Below are positions 1 through 8,297 of a stretch of 64,000 nt of DNA, piece after piece. Source of the stretch: JAHBTB01 sp964451255 (GTDB taxonomy: Bacteria > Armatimonadota > Fimbriimonadia > Fimbriimonadales > Fimbriimonadaceae); contig CAYVHL010000010.1 of assembly GCA_964451255.1 (NCBI GenBank), forward strand, positions 3,047-67,046, written 5' to 3'. The position numbers were made by a program, and so were the translations under genes. Numbering within the stretch: the stretch's first letter is position 1; each line of letters opens with the position of its first letter. A model generated the notes under the pieces. That model ran no database searches. It was not told the origin of the DNA and saw only the letters and a program-made list of their open reading frames with translations.

Positions 1-1463
1 GGCTGGACGATGGTGGAGGCGATGTACCGGTCATACCAAGCCTGGCTCCAGTTGTAGCCGTTGATGTAGCTCGCCGTGAGGTCGGTCCAAGTGGCGCCCG
101 CGTCGGTGGACCTAAGGACTTTCTGGCTTCCCGAGGCCAAGACAAAGAGGGTGTCCGGGGTGATCTTGGATGTCGCGACATGGACCTCGCCTGAGACCCC
201 CGAGACCGCCACGCTGGTCCATGTGAGGCCGCCGTCAGTCGATTTCTTCAGATTCGCGCCAGAACTACCGGCCCAAATGACCGAGTGGTCGGCGTTCCAG
301 CAGATCGTGGTGACGCCACCGGAACTTCCCGTGGTGTCTGTCCATGTCACGCCTCCGTTACTCGAGCGGACGACGCCGCCGCCCTGTTCTCCCGCCAGGA
401 CGACGCTGGGGTCGTCTGGGTCGAACACGACCGAGGTGATCCGTTCGGATCCAAAAACAGCCGCGCCGACGTTCGTCCAAGTGACGCCGCCGTCGGTGGA
501 ACGCATGATGCCGAAGCCGGGCACGTTCCCGCCCTGCCAGTCGCCAGTCCCGGCTAGGACCGTGTTATGGTCGTCCGGCTTGATCGCGATGGCAGACACA
601 CCCATGGTCGGCCAAGAGTCGGCCAAGGGCTGCCAAGTGGTGCCGCCGTCTGTGCTCTTGGAGACACCGCCGACCGCGCCGCCGACGTAGATGATGTTGT
701 GGTCCGTCGGGTCGAAAGCGAGTGCGCCCACCCGTCCGTTGCAGGGAGTCAAGCCGTAGTAGGTGTGGTACGGGATGGCCAGGTTCCGCGGGCCGATGAA
801 ATCGAATATCTTGAGTCCAGGTGACCCGGAGCCGTTCCCAGGGCCCTTCCCAAGCGCGAACCTCTTGCCACCGCCATGGTCGCCAACGGTGCCCTTGCCG
901 CCGAACCGTTCCTTGCTGCTCGTCCGGCGGAGCATGGCCTGCTCGAAGCCGCTGTTGTCGACCTCGTCGTTGGGGTATGCGCGCAACTTGATGAAATGCA
1001 GGTAGGCCTCGAGGTACTCGACGCCGGGCAGTTCGGCTTCCTCTCCGACCTTTTTGGCCTTGTCTTTGCCAGTAAGCTCTTCATAAGCTTCCCAAGACGC
1101 TTTATATGATTTGAGGAGTCTCTCCAAGCGTGAGACCCCCATCTTGGGAAGGTCGCCACCCGGGAAGCTCGGTTGGATCGGCTCCGCCTTGACCACCGTC
1201 GGCTGTCCTTTGAGCCGCACGATCATCCTTCCGGCGTATTCAGGGTCGGCGAGTTCCAAGACCACCGACTTGCCGTCGGCCTGGATGATGGAACCATGTT
1301 CCTTGGCCAAGGCCAACACGGCTGAATTATCTGACCCGGGCTTGAGGTCGATCTTGATCCGAAGGCCTACCGTGTCCGCCGGTGCGGCGACAGCCAGAAC
1401 CCAAGCAAAGGAGAAAGCGGCGGCAAGGCACGGCCGCAGAAGACGCACGAAACGACGGTCCAT
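1..1463 (-). CDS. Secreted Asp-box (BNR/sialidase-like) beta-propeller protein, 3' end outside window
   Basis: An open frame of 487 codons reads from an ATG at 1463 to the window edge with no stop, so the C-terminus is missing. The first about 27 residues look like a signal peptide (MDRRFVRLL, then a hydrophobic stretch ending in AVAA), so the protein should be exported. Residues about 30-160 are a charged, non-repetitive region. From about residue 240 Asp-box motifs recur at regular spacing: STDGGTTW, STDGGVTW, SSNGGVTW, STDGGLTW and STDAGATW. These mark BNR/VPS10-type beta-propellers. The family includes sialidases and photosystem II assembly-factor-like proteins, but Asp boxes alone do not show an enzyme, so the substrate is unknown. 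It is divergent from nuoG. No clear Shine-Dalgarno precedes the ATG. Confidence 0.85.
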   Translation of the reverse strand, partial: MDRRFVRLLRPCLAAAFSFAWVLAVAAPADTVGLRIKIDLKPGSDNSAVLALAKEHGSIIQADGKSVVLELADPEYAGRMIVRLKGQPTVVKAEPIQPSFPGGDLPKMGVSRLERLLKSYKASWEAYEELTGKDKAKKVGEEAELPGVEYLEAYLHFIKLRAYPNDEVDNSGFEQAMLRRTSSKERFGGKGTVGDHGGGKRFALGKGPGNGSGSPGLKIFDFIGPRNLAIPYHTYYGLTPCNGRVGALAFDPTDHNIIYVGGAVGGVSKSTDGGTTWQPLADSWPTMGVSAIAIKPDDHNTVLAGTGDWQGGNVPGFGIMRSTDGGVTWTNVGAAVFGSERITSVVFDPDDPSVVLAGEQGGGVVRSSNGGVTWTDTTGSSGGVTTICWNADHSVIWAGSSGANLKKSTDGGLTWTSVAVSGVSGEVHVATSKITPDTLFVLASGSQKVLRSTDAGATWTDLTASYINGYNWSQAWYDRYIASTIVQ

Positions 1464-1633
1464 AAGTTCACCCACAACAGGAAGAATGAGGCGAACACAC
1501 GCCCTCTCCCGGCATAAGTACAGATTACCAGGCAGTTCGCCCGGATCGTGAGATCAGTTCACCAAAAATGACGCAGAGGGTGATCTCGGTCAAGTTTGGT
1601 CGGTGGCGGATAAGGTAAACATGGCCCCGTTCC
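1464..1633. promoter_or_regulatory. Divergent intergenic region between the Asp-box gene and nuoG
   Basis: These 170 bp should hold the promoters for both divergent genes. A 7-bp inverted repeat, GAGATCA at 1550-1556 and TGATCTC at 1581-1587, could be an operator or an mRNA hairpin. A -10-like TAAGGT lies at 1611-1616. An out-of-frame ATG at 1621 precedes the nuoG ATG at 1634. No strong -35 box was recognised, so the promoter call is weak. Confidence 0.35.
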
Positions 1634-3775
1634 ATGGCAGCTGTCGCCAGCACAGAGACCGTCAAGATCACGGTAGACGAAGTCGAACTCGAAGTCCCGA
1701 AGGGGGAATTGATCGTCGAAGCCGTCAAGAGGCTTGGTCTTGAGATCCCTATCTTTTGCTACCACCCGCGGTTGAAACCCGTCGGCATGTGCCGCATGTG
1801 CCTGGTAGAGGTCGGTTTCAAGCAACAGGACGGGACAGTCCGGATGATGCCGAAGCCCCAGGCGGGTTGCACCCTTCCAGCCAGCGAAGGGATGGTCATC
1901 AAGACCGACAGCGACAGCGTCCGGACAGACCGGAAGGGAGTGCTCGAGTTTCTCCTGATCAACCACCCTCTGGACTGTCCGATCTGCGACCGGGGCGGAG
2001 AATGCCCGCTCCAGAACAACACGATCGCCTATGGGCCTGCCACGACGCGCTTTATCGACATGAAGCGACACATGCCCAAGGCCTACCCCCTCTCCAAGTA
2101 CGTCACGTTGGATTTGGAGCGGTGCATCCAGTGCGGCCGGTGCGTCCGGTTCACGGAAGAGATCTCCGGCGACAGCCAGCTTGCGTTCCGATTTCGTGGC
2201 GCAGACATGCAGCCCTCGACCTTCCAACTCACCGATTTTGAATCGAAGTTCAGCGGGAACGTCATCGAGATCTGTCCGGTCGGAGCATTGACCAACGCGA
2301 AGTACCGGTTCCGGGCCAGGCCCTGGGACTTGGAGACGTCGCCCGGCATCTGCACAGTGACTCCGTGCGGCACGAACATCTGGTTCGACCACCGCGCCGG
2401 CAAGTTAGTTCGGATCAACGGCCGGATCAACGAGGATGTCAACGAGGAGTGGACGTGCGACAAGACCAAGTTCGGCCACGACTTCTACAACGACCCGGAG
2501 AGGCTGACGTCGCCATACCGTCGCGTCGGCGACGCATTCGAGGCCGTTACATGGTCAGAGGCGTCAAAACTCGTTGGGGAAAAGTTTGTCGACGGCGGCC
2601 CAAGCGTGGCCGTGTTGGTCGGGTCGTCCCTGTCCAACGAGGGCCTGTTCATGACCCAGAAGCTCGCCAGGGAAGTTTTCAAGACCTCCAACATCGACTT
2701 CCGGCCCGTAGGTGGGCTGGCGTGGGCAGACCGGCTGGAGAACAAGTACGGGATCGAGCCTGTCCAGGGTGGGATCGCTTATCTGGAGCGCGCGTCGTCG
2801 ATCCTGGTGTTCGGCGCCTCCCTCGCTGACGAACAGCCGATGACCTTCTTGCGGGTCCGAAAGGCTTGGTTCAAGTATGGCGCCCGGGTGGTCGTCGCCC
2901 ATTCTGCGGCCTCGGATGTCGACTCGTTCGCCGATGTCGTCCTGCGATACAAGGCAGGAACCGAGGGAGTAGTGGCGGCCGGACTGCGGCAGTTGTTGGC
3001 AAAGCAGGACGGTAGGTTCACGCCGGAGCACGTGGAATCTGTGAGTGGAGTGCCGGCGGCCAAGCTCCGCGAGGCGGCCGCGTCGCTGGGCGACGGTGGG
3101 GCCGTTGTGACCACGCGGCGGCTTCCTCCAGCGGCTGCGGAAATCCTCGCTGTGGCTGCTCACGAGACCTCCCGCATGTTTATGCACATGAGCCCGGATG
3201 CGAACTCTGAAGGCGCGGCGTCCCTGGGTTGTATGCCTGACACCCTGCCTGGCGGCGCGTGCGAAGGCAACAACGGGCTGGACACAGGCGGCATCCTCGC
3301 TGCTGCCGCCGAAGGAAAGGTCAAAGCCTTATGGCTGGTAGGGGTGGACGCCTTCGCGCTCGGCCCCAGGGAGCTTGTCGAAAGAGCCCTCGAGCATGTC
3401 GAGACGCTGGTCGTCAGCGACTTCAAGCCGACGGAGAGCGCCGACTTCGCTTCGTTGCTCGTGCCTTTGGCCTTGCCTGCCGAACAGGATGGCACCTACA
3501 CCAGTTCCGAACGGCGCGTGCAACACATGGGGGCGATCCTGCGCCCGCCTGGCGAGGCGCGGGCGCAGTGGCAAGTCGCCCAAGAGTTGATTGTGCGTAA
3601 CGGTGGGTCTCCGGTGTTTAGCGCCGCCGACGCGCGCGACCTCATGAGGTCGGCTTCATCTGACTTCGCTTCGCTGGAACCAACTCAGGTCATGGACGGA
3701 GGAGCCCTCTTGCCACGCCGAGGCGGCTCCGCACACGACTTGGAAAAGCTGGCCCAGACCCTCGGCGGGCTGTGA
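1634..3775 (+). CDS. nuoG: NADH-quinone oxidoreductase subunit G (complex I)
   Basis: This 713-aa peripheral-arm subunit carries electrons through iron-sulfur clusters from the NADH module towards quinone. Visible ligands are C42, C53, C56 and C79 for the [2Fe-2S] cluster, H111, C115, C118 and C124 for the His-Cys [4Fe-4S] cluster, and C164, C167, C170 and C214 for the next [4Fe-4S] cluster. A molybdopterin-oxidoreductase-like domain follows from about residue 235. Cluster N7 looks lost: of its four positions C240 and C275 remain, but the middle two are T243 and T247, although a displaced C245 is nearby. The gene opens the nuo operon here. nuoA-F are not in the window. Confidence 0.97.
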   Translation: MAAVASTETVKITVDEVELEVPKGELIVEAVKRLGLEIPIFCYHPRLKPVGMCRMCLVEVGFKQQDGTVRMMPKPQAGCTLPASEGMVIKTDSDSVRTDRKGVLEFLLINHPLDCPICDRGGECPLQNNTIAYGPATTRFIDMKRHMPKAYPLSKYVTLDLERCIQCGRCVRFTEEISGDSQLAFRFRGADMQPSTFQLTDFESKFSGNVIEICPVGALTNAKYRFRARPWDLETSPGICTVTPCGTNIWFDHRAGKLVRINGRINEDVNEEWTCDKTKFGHDFYNDPERLTSPYRRVGDAFEAVTWSEASKLVGEKFVDGGPSVAVLVGSSLSNEGLFMTQKLAREVFKTSNIDFRPVGGLAWADRLENKYGIEPVQGGIAYLERASSILVFGASLADEQPMTFLRVRKAWFKYGARVVVAHSAASDVDSFADVVLRYKAGTEGVVAAGLRQLLAKQDGRFTPEHVESVSGVPAAKLREAAASLGDGGAVVTTRRLPPAAAEILAVAAHETSRMFMHMSPDANSEGAASLGCMPDTLPGGACEGNNGLDTGGILAAAAEGKVKALWLVGVDAFALGPRELVERALEHVETLVVSDFKPTESADFASLLVPLALPAEQDGTYTSSERRVQHMGAILRPPGEARAQWQVAQELIVRNGGSPVFSAADARDLMRSASSDFASLEPTQVMDGGALLPRRGGSAHDLEKLAQTLGGL

Positions 3776-3801
3776 AACGTGCTAGGTAAAGTGAGGCCGA
3801 C

Positions 3802-5199
3802 TTGATCTACGACTGGTTACAGCATATGAGCGACGGCACGGGTGCGTTCGGCCCTGCCGGCCCGGTCGTACTCGCGATCATCCGCGTCCTGCTCTTTGTC
3901 GTGCCGATCTTGACTCTGGTGCCTGGGCTGATCTGGTGGGAGCGGCGGCTCTTGAGTTGGATGCAAGACCGCATCGGGCCGAACCGCACCGGAACGGTCA
4001 CCTTTCCGGAGAACTTTCCGATTGCCGCGTTGCGAGGAAAGAAGGTACGGACATTCGGTCTCCTGCAACCGATCGCCGACGGTGTCAAACTCTTTTTCAA
4101 GGAAGACGCCACCCCGGCGATGATCGACAAGCTGGTGTATTTCACTGCACCGGCCGTCGCGTTGTTTCCGGCCTTCGCCCTTGGCGGGACGCTTCCTATC
4201 GCGTCCAACCACTTTCCGTTCATGTCCGCTGACAGCGGGATCTACCGGTTTCTGACCCCGGTCGCCGACGCCAACATCGGCATCCTATATATCCTGGCGA
4301 TCTCGTCGCTGGGTGTGTACGGCGTGGTCCTCGCAGGCTACGCAAGCAACAACAAGTACTCGCTCATGGGCGGGCTGCGGGCGTCGGCGCAACTCATCAG
4401 CTATGAGTTGGCGATGGGCATGGCGCTCGCCTGTGTCGTGATGGCCAGCGGCTCGCTCAGGATCACCGACATCGTCAAGTTTCAGGAGGAACCGCTCTGG
4501 GGCCTGGTGCCCGGGGTTCAAAACTGGGCTGTCTTCACGCCATACGGGTTCATTGCCGCCGCCATCTTCGTCATCTGCATGGTGGCGGAGACCAACCGGG
4601 CGCCGTTTGACTTGCCTGAAGCGGAGAACGAGCTCATCGCTGGTTACCACACTGAGTATTCGAGCATGAAGTTCGCCGTGTTCTTCATGGGCGAGTACGC
4701 CGCGATGTTCGTTTTCAGCGGCGTGTTCGCCGCCGTGTTCCTTGGCGGCTCGAACTTCATGCCGTTCCGTTGGGAGGAACTATCTTCGATGTACCCGGCG
4801 ATGGGTGGACTCTTCCGGGGCCTGGCTTATGCCAACTACTGGTTGGGGCCGATCGCGTTCCTGGCCAAGCAAGCGGCTGGCATCACGTTCTTCATCTGGT
4901 TGCGCGCGACGTTGCCAAGGCTTCGCTATGACCAACTGATGAACTTGGGATGGCGCTCCTTATTGCCGATCGGCGTCGCGAACTTTATCGTCGTCGGGCT
5001 GTGGGTCGTGTGCACGGCCAAGTTCGGGCCGGTCGGGGGCTGGGCGGCGTTGCTCGGAGCGTTGGTCTTGCTCGTCGTCCTTTACACCAACGTCGTGGGG
5101 GCGACCAAGGTGGACAAGGCCGGTATCGAAAAGCGCGGGGTCACCTTGGTCGACCCTGCCCCGAGATCGGTTCAAATGGTGGATCCAGACAAGGCGTAG
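3802..5199 (+). CDS. nuoH: NADH-quinone oxidoreductase subunit H (complex I)
   Basis: NuoH is the membrane subunit at the junction of the two arms of complex I, next to the quinone site. The 465-aa product is mostly transmembrane helices and contains the family signature ETNRAPFDLPEAENELIAGY, around residues 263-282. The start is a TTG at 3802, 26 bp after the nuoG stop, with a modest GAGG upstream. At 465 aa it is longer than the usual 320-430 aa, because of an N-terminal extension and a charged C-terminal tail. In most operons nuoI follows nuoH, but here nuoJ comes next. Confidence 0.96.
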   Translation: MIYDWLQHMSDGTGAFGPAGPVVLAIIRVLLFVVPILTLVPGLIWWERRLLSWMQDRIGPNRTGTVTFPENFPIAALRGKKVRTFGLLQPIADGVKLFFKEDATPAMIDKLVYFTAPAVALFPAFALGGTLPIASNHFPFMSADSGIYRFLTPVADANIGILYILAISSLGVYGVVLAGYASNNKYSLMGGLRASAQLISYELAMGMALACVVMASGSLRITDIVKFQEEPLWGLVPGVQNWAVFTPYGFIAAAIFVICMVAETNRAPFDLPEAENELIAGYHTEYSSMKFAVFFMGEYAAMFVFSGVFAAVFLGGSNFMPFRWEELSSMYPAMGGLFRGLAYANYWLGPIAFLAKQAAGITFFIWLRATLPRLRYDQLMNLGWRSLLPIGVANFIVVGLWVVCTAKFGPVGGWAALLGALVLLVVLYTNVVGATKVDKAGIEKRGVTLVDPAPRSVQMVDPDKA

Positions 5200-5241
5200 G
5201 CCGAGGGAGTGCATGGAGAGCGGCGAAGGAGGGAACGTACG

Positions 5242-5742
5242 GTGAACGCGAGTCAGGTGGGTTTCATGGCCCTGGGGTTGCTGGCCGTGATCGGGGCTGC
5301 CGGCGTGGTGCTCGCAAACAACCCTGTCCGCTCGGCGCTCTGCCTCGTCCTCAACTTCTTCGTGCTCGGTTTCTTGTATTTCACGCTTGGATCCCCTTTC
5401 CTCGGGATCACGCAGATCATCGTCTACGCCGGCGCGATCATGGTCTTGTTCCTCTTCGTGATCATGATGTTGAAGAGGCATGACCCTCTTGCCGGACCGG
5501 AGAAGTCGGACCCTCGGTTGCCGGTCGCCGTGGTGTTGGGCCTCGGGCTCTTCGCCTCGGTCTTTGGGGCGGTCGTCGGTCCCGTCGCCGGGTTCGTTCC
5601 CGCCGTGATGCCCGACTACGGCTCGCCGCAGTCAATCGGGCTGAGCCTGTTTTCTACGTATGTGTGGCCGTTCGAAGTCATCTCAGTCTTGTTGCTCGTC
5701 GGCATCGTCGGCTCGATCATGCTCGCTAAGAGGAGGTTTTGA
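5242..5742 (+). CDS. nuoJ: NADH-quinone oxidoreductase subunit J (complex I)
   Basis: The product is a 166-aa membrane subunit with five predicted helices. The motif GSPFLGITQIIVYAGAIMVL, around residues 51-70, is typical of NuoJ/ND6. I place the start at the GTG at 5242 because a strong Shine-Dalgarno, AAGGAGGG at 5226-5233, lies 8 nt upstream. An in-frame GTG at 5209 would add an arginine-rich leader encoded by the Shine-Dalgarno region itself and is unlikely. It lies directly between nuoH and nuoK, without nuoI. Confidence 0.95.
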   Translation: MNASQVGFMALGLLAVIGAAGVVLANNPVRSALCLVLNFFVLGFLYFTLGSPFLGITQIIVYAGAIMVLFLFVIMMLKRHDPLAGPEKSDPRLPVAVVLGLGLFASVFGAVVGPVAGFVPAVMPDYGSPQSIGLSLFSTYVWPFEVISVLLLVGIVGSIMLAKRRF

Positions 5743-5744
5743 AC

Positions 5745-6107
5745 ATGCTGCTGGCGACGATGGTCAACGACATTCCAATCTCTTGGTATCTGGGCCTCGG
5801 CCTTGTCATGTTCTGCCTCGGAGGCATCGGCGTGGTCATTCGGCGGAACCCGGTCGTCGTCTTCATGTGCATCGAGCTCATGCTCAATGCGGTGAACCTG
5901 ACCTTCTTGACGTTCGCCGCCTACGGGAGCAACCCTGTCTTGAGCCAGCGAGGTTTGCATGATGCGGCGATGGGAGGGCAGATGATGGTCATTTTTGTCA
6001 TGGCGGTCGCCGCGGCGGAGGTCGCGGTCGGGCTGGGGATCATCATGGCGATCTTCCGGTTGCGAAACGAGGTCGACGTGGACGAGATGAGCTCGCTAAG
6101 GAACTAA
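5745..6107 (+). CDS. nuoK: NADH-quinone oxidoreductase subunit K (complex I)
   Basis: NuoK/ND4L is a small proton-path subunit with three helices. The 120-aa product has the typical core, LGLGLVMFCLGGIGVVIRRN, followed by IELMLNAVNL with the conserved membrane glutamate. The ATG at 5745 is chosen because AGGAGG at 5731-5736 sits 8 nt upstream. A TTG two codons earlier is also in frame. The start lies 2 nt after the nuoJ stop, so the two are probably translationally coupled. The C-terminal tail RNEVDVDEMSSLRN is a little longer than usual. Confidence 0.95.
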   Translation: MLLATMVNDIPISWYLGLGLVMFCLGGIGVVIRRNPVVVFMCIELMLNAVNLTFLTFAAYGSNPVLSQRGLHDAAMGGQMMVIFVMAVAAAEVAVGLGIIMAIFRLRNEVDVDEMSSLRN

Positions 6108-6116
6108 GCGGAGACT

Positions 6117-8294
6117 ATGGACACGTCGGCATTCAACTCGGTCTGGTTGCTCTTCTTTCTGCCCCTCGTCGGATTCTTGTTCCAGAGCCTTCTGGGCAAA
6201 CGGATAGTCGACAACCTGGGCGACAAACTCGGGAAAAAAGTTCTCGGCTGGGCGGCCGTCCTGCCGGTCGCATTCAGCTTCGCGTTGGCCGTCGACCTCT
6301 GCGGAAAGCTGCACAATCTGCCCGCCACCGGCCGTCTGGCGATCCTCACGCTCTTTGACTGGATCCACATCCAGTCTCTGCACGTGCCGTTTGAGTTCCG
6401 GGTCGATACATTGAGCATCACGATGGTGCTCATCATCACCGGGGTCGGGTCGCTCATCCACATTTACGCGACCGGCTACATGGCGGAGGACACGGACTTC
6501 CCCCGGTTCTTCACATACCTGAACCTGTTCATCGGCTCGATGCTCGTGCTGGTGCTGGGCAACAACCTGCTTCTGACCTTCATCGGATGGGAAGGGGTCG
6601 GCCTCTGCTCCTACCTGCTGATCGGTTTTTGGTACAAAGACCTGGACAACTCTCGGGCGGCAAACAAGGCGTTCATCGTCAACCGGATCGGTGACTACGG
6701 CTTCACGATCGGCATGTTCCTGCTGATCTACGAGGTCACGGTAGACCGCGGCAACATCGGCGTAACCGACCCCAGATGGTTGAGTTTCGACGTTCTGCTG
6801 GGCCACGTGGACGTGCTCTTCAAGGCCAACCCGGGAATCGCCACGGCCGCGGCGATCGCGCTCTTCATCGGTGCGATGGGCAAATCGGCGCAGTTCCCCC
6901 TCTACCTGTGGCTGCCCGACGCGATGGCCGGCCCGACGCCGGTCTCTGCCCTGATCCACGCCGCCACGATGGTGACCTCGGGCGTGTTCCTCCTCAACCG
7001 GATGGCCCCCCTCTATGCGGTTTCCCCCGAAGCCGGGGCGATGGTCGCCCTCATCGGCGCGGTGACCAGCCTGCTTGGCGCTGCGATCGCGTTCGGGCAG
7101 TCGGACATCAAGAAGGTGCTGGCCTTCTCGACGGTCTCTCAACTGGGTTACATGTTCATCGGTTGCGGTGTCGGCGCTTATTGGGCCGGCATGTTCCACG
7201 TGACCACCCACGCCTTCTTCAAAGCCTTGCTATTCTTGGGAGCGGGCGCGGTCATCCACGCCATGGCCCACAACCAGGACATGCGCAACTACGGTGGCCT
7301 GGCAAAGTACATGAAGATCACGGCGGCGACCATGGTCATCGCCTGTTTGGCAATCGCCGGGTGTCCGGGTCTGAGCGGCTTCTTCAGTAAGGAGGAGATC
7401 CTGGGAGCAGCGGTGAACTCCCAGCTCACGACCGTTCAATACGGGATCGCCATCCCCGCCGGACAGATCGCCGGTTGGATCGGCTTTGGCGTCGCGCTCT
7501 TGACCGCCGCCTACATGACCCGAATGACCATGCTCACGTTTTTCAGTGGCCCTGAGCGTTGGAAGCAGATAGAGCCTCACCATGACCATGCGGCCGGCCA
7601 CGCCCACGAAGCGCATGTCGGGCACGAGGCGCACGCCCATCACGACGACACCCACGGTTTCTTCTACTCGGACGCCGAGATGAAGGCCCGCGAATTGGCC
7701 GAACCCCATGCCGAACACCACGACCTCGACAAGAACCATGTCCCGCGCGAAGTCCCTCTGAGCATGTGGGGCCCTCTCGCGGTCTTGGCCGTGTTATCGG
7801 TGGTCAGCGGCGCTTGGCTGATGTACGGGGCGGACTTCGAGCACTGGCTCTTTCCGGTCGCGCCGATCGCCGAGCAACACCACGAGATCGTCCCACATTG
7901 GTTGCTCGTTCTGATTTCCTTCGTCCTCTTTGCCGTCGGCGTCGGGTTCGGCGTATGGCACTACCGAAAGGGTGTCCCCGTGGACGAAGGCTGGGACATG
8001 TCTAAGTGGAAACGGTGGCGCGTCAGTGCGGGCAGACAGTTCGGCATTGACCATGCTTTGGCCGACGGGGCCGTCTCCTATGGCGGGCGGTTCGCGACCT
8101 TTCTCGCCGGTTTCGACAAGTGGGTGGTCGACGGGATCGTCAACGCGGTGGCAAGGATCGCGGAACTGTTCGGCGGCGTGTTCAGCCGCGGCCAGCGCGG
8201 TTATGTGCGTGGTTATGCGCTGCTCATGCAAATGGGCGCCGTCGCCTTTGTCGCCTACGTCATTTACAAGATCGTTCAGGGAGGAGGTAACTAG
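6117..8294 (+). CDS. nuoL: NADH-quinone oxidoreductase subunit L (complex I) with His-rich loop
   Basis: NuoL is the distal antiporter-like proton-pumping subunit. The 725-aa protein has the conserved family segments WEGVGLCSYLLIGFWY (about 158-173), GAMGKSAQFPLYLWLPDAM (about 252-270) and KALLFLGAGAVIHAM (about 369-383). A histidine-rich hydrophilic loop lies at about 488-541, with 15 His in 54 residues, between antiporter-type helices and the C-terminal lateral helix region. The ATG at 6117 starts 9 nt after the nuoK stop. The loop is unusual for NuoL and might bind metal ions, which is inference only. Confidence 0.96.
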   Translation: MDTSAFNSVWLLFFLPLVGFLFQSLLGKRIVDNLGDKLGKKVLGWAAVLPVAFSFALAVDLCGKLHNLPATGRLAILTLFDWIHIQSLHVPFEFRVDTLSITMVLIITGVGSLIHIYATGYMAEDTDFPRFFTYLNLFIGSMLVLVLGNNLLLTFIGWEGVGLCSYLLIGFWYKDLDNSRAANKAFIVNRIGDYGFTIGMFLLIYEVTVDRGNIGVTDPRWLSFDVLLGHVDVLFKANPGIATAAAIALFIGAMGKSAQFPLYLWLPDAMAGPTPVSALIHAATMVTSGVFLLNRMAPLYAVSPEAGAMVALIGAVTSLLGAAIAFGQSDIKKVLAFSTVSQLGYMFIGCGVGAYWAGMFHVTTHAFFKALLFLGAGAVIHAMAHNQDMRNYGGLAKYMKITAATMVIACLAIAGCPGLSGFFSKEEILGAAVNSQLTTVQYGIAIPAGQIAGWIGFGVALLTAAYMTRMTMLTFFSGPERWKQIEPHHDHAAGHAHEAHVGHEAHAHHDDTHGFFYSDAEMKARELAEPHAEHHDLDKNHVPREVPLSMWGPLAVLAVLSVVSGAWLMYGADFEHWLFPVAPIAEQHHEIVPHWLLVLISFVLFAVGVGFGVWHYRKGVPVDEGWDMSKWKRWRVSAGRQFGIDHALADGAVSYGGRFATFLAGFDKWVVDGIVNAVARIAELFGGVFSRGQRGYVRGYALLMQMGAVAFVAYVIYKIVQGGGN

Positions 8295-8297
8295 ACC

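Noticed and set aside
76..690. Plus-strand frame of 204 codons at the left edge
   Set aside because: It is the complement of the Asp-box repeats of the minus-strand gene, which is open to the window edge.
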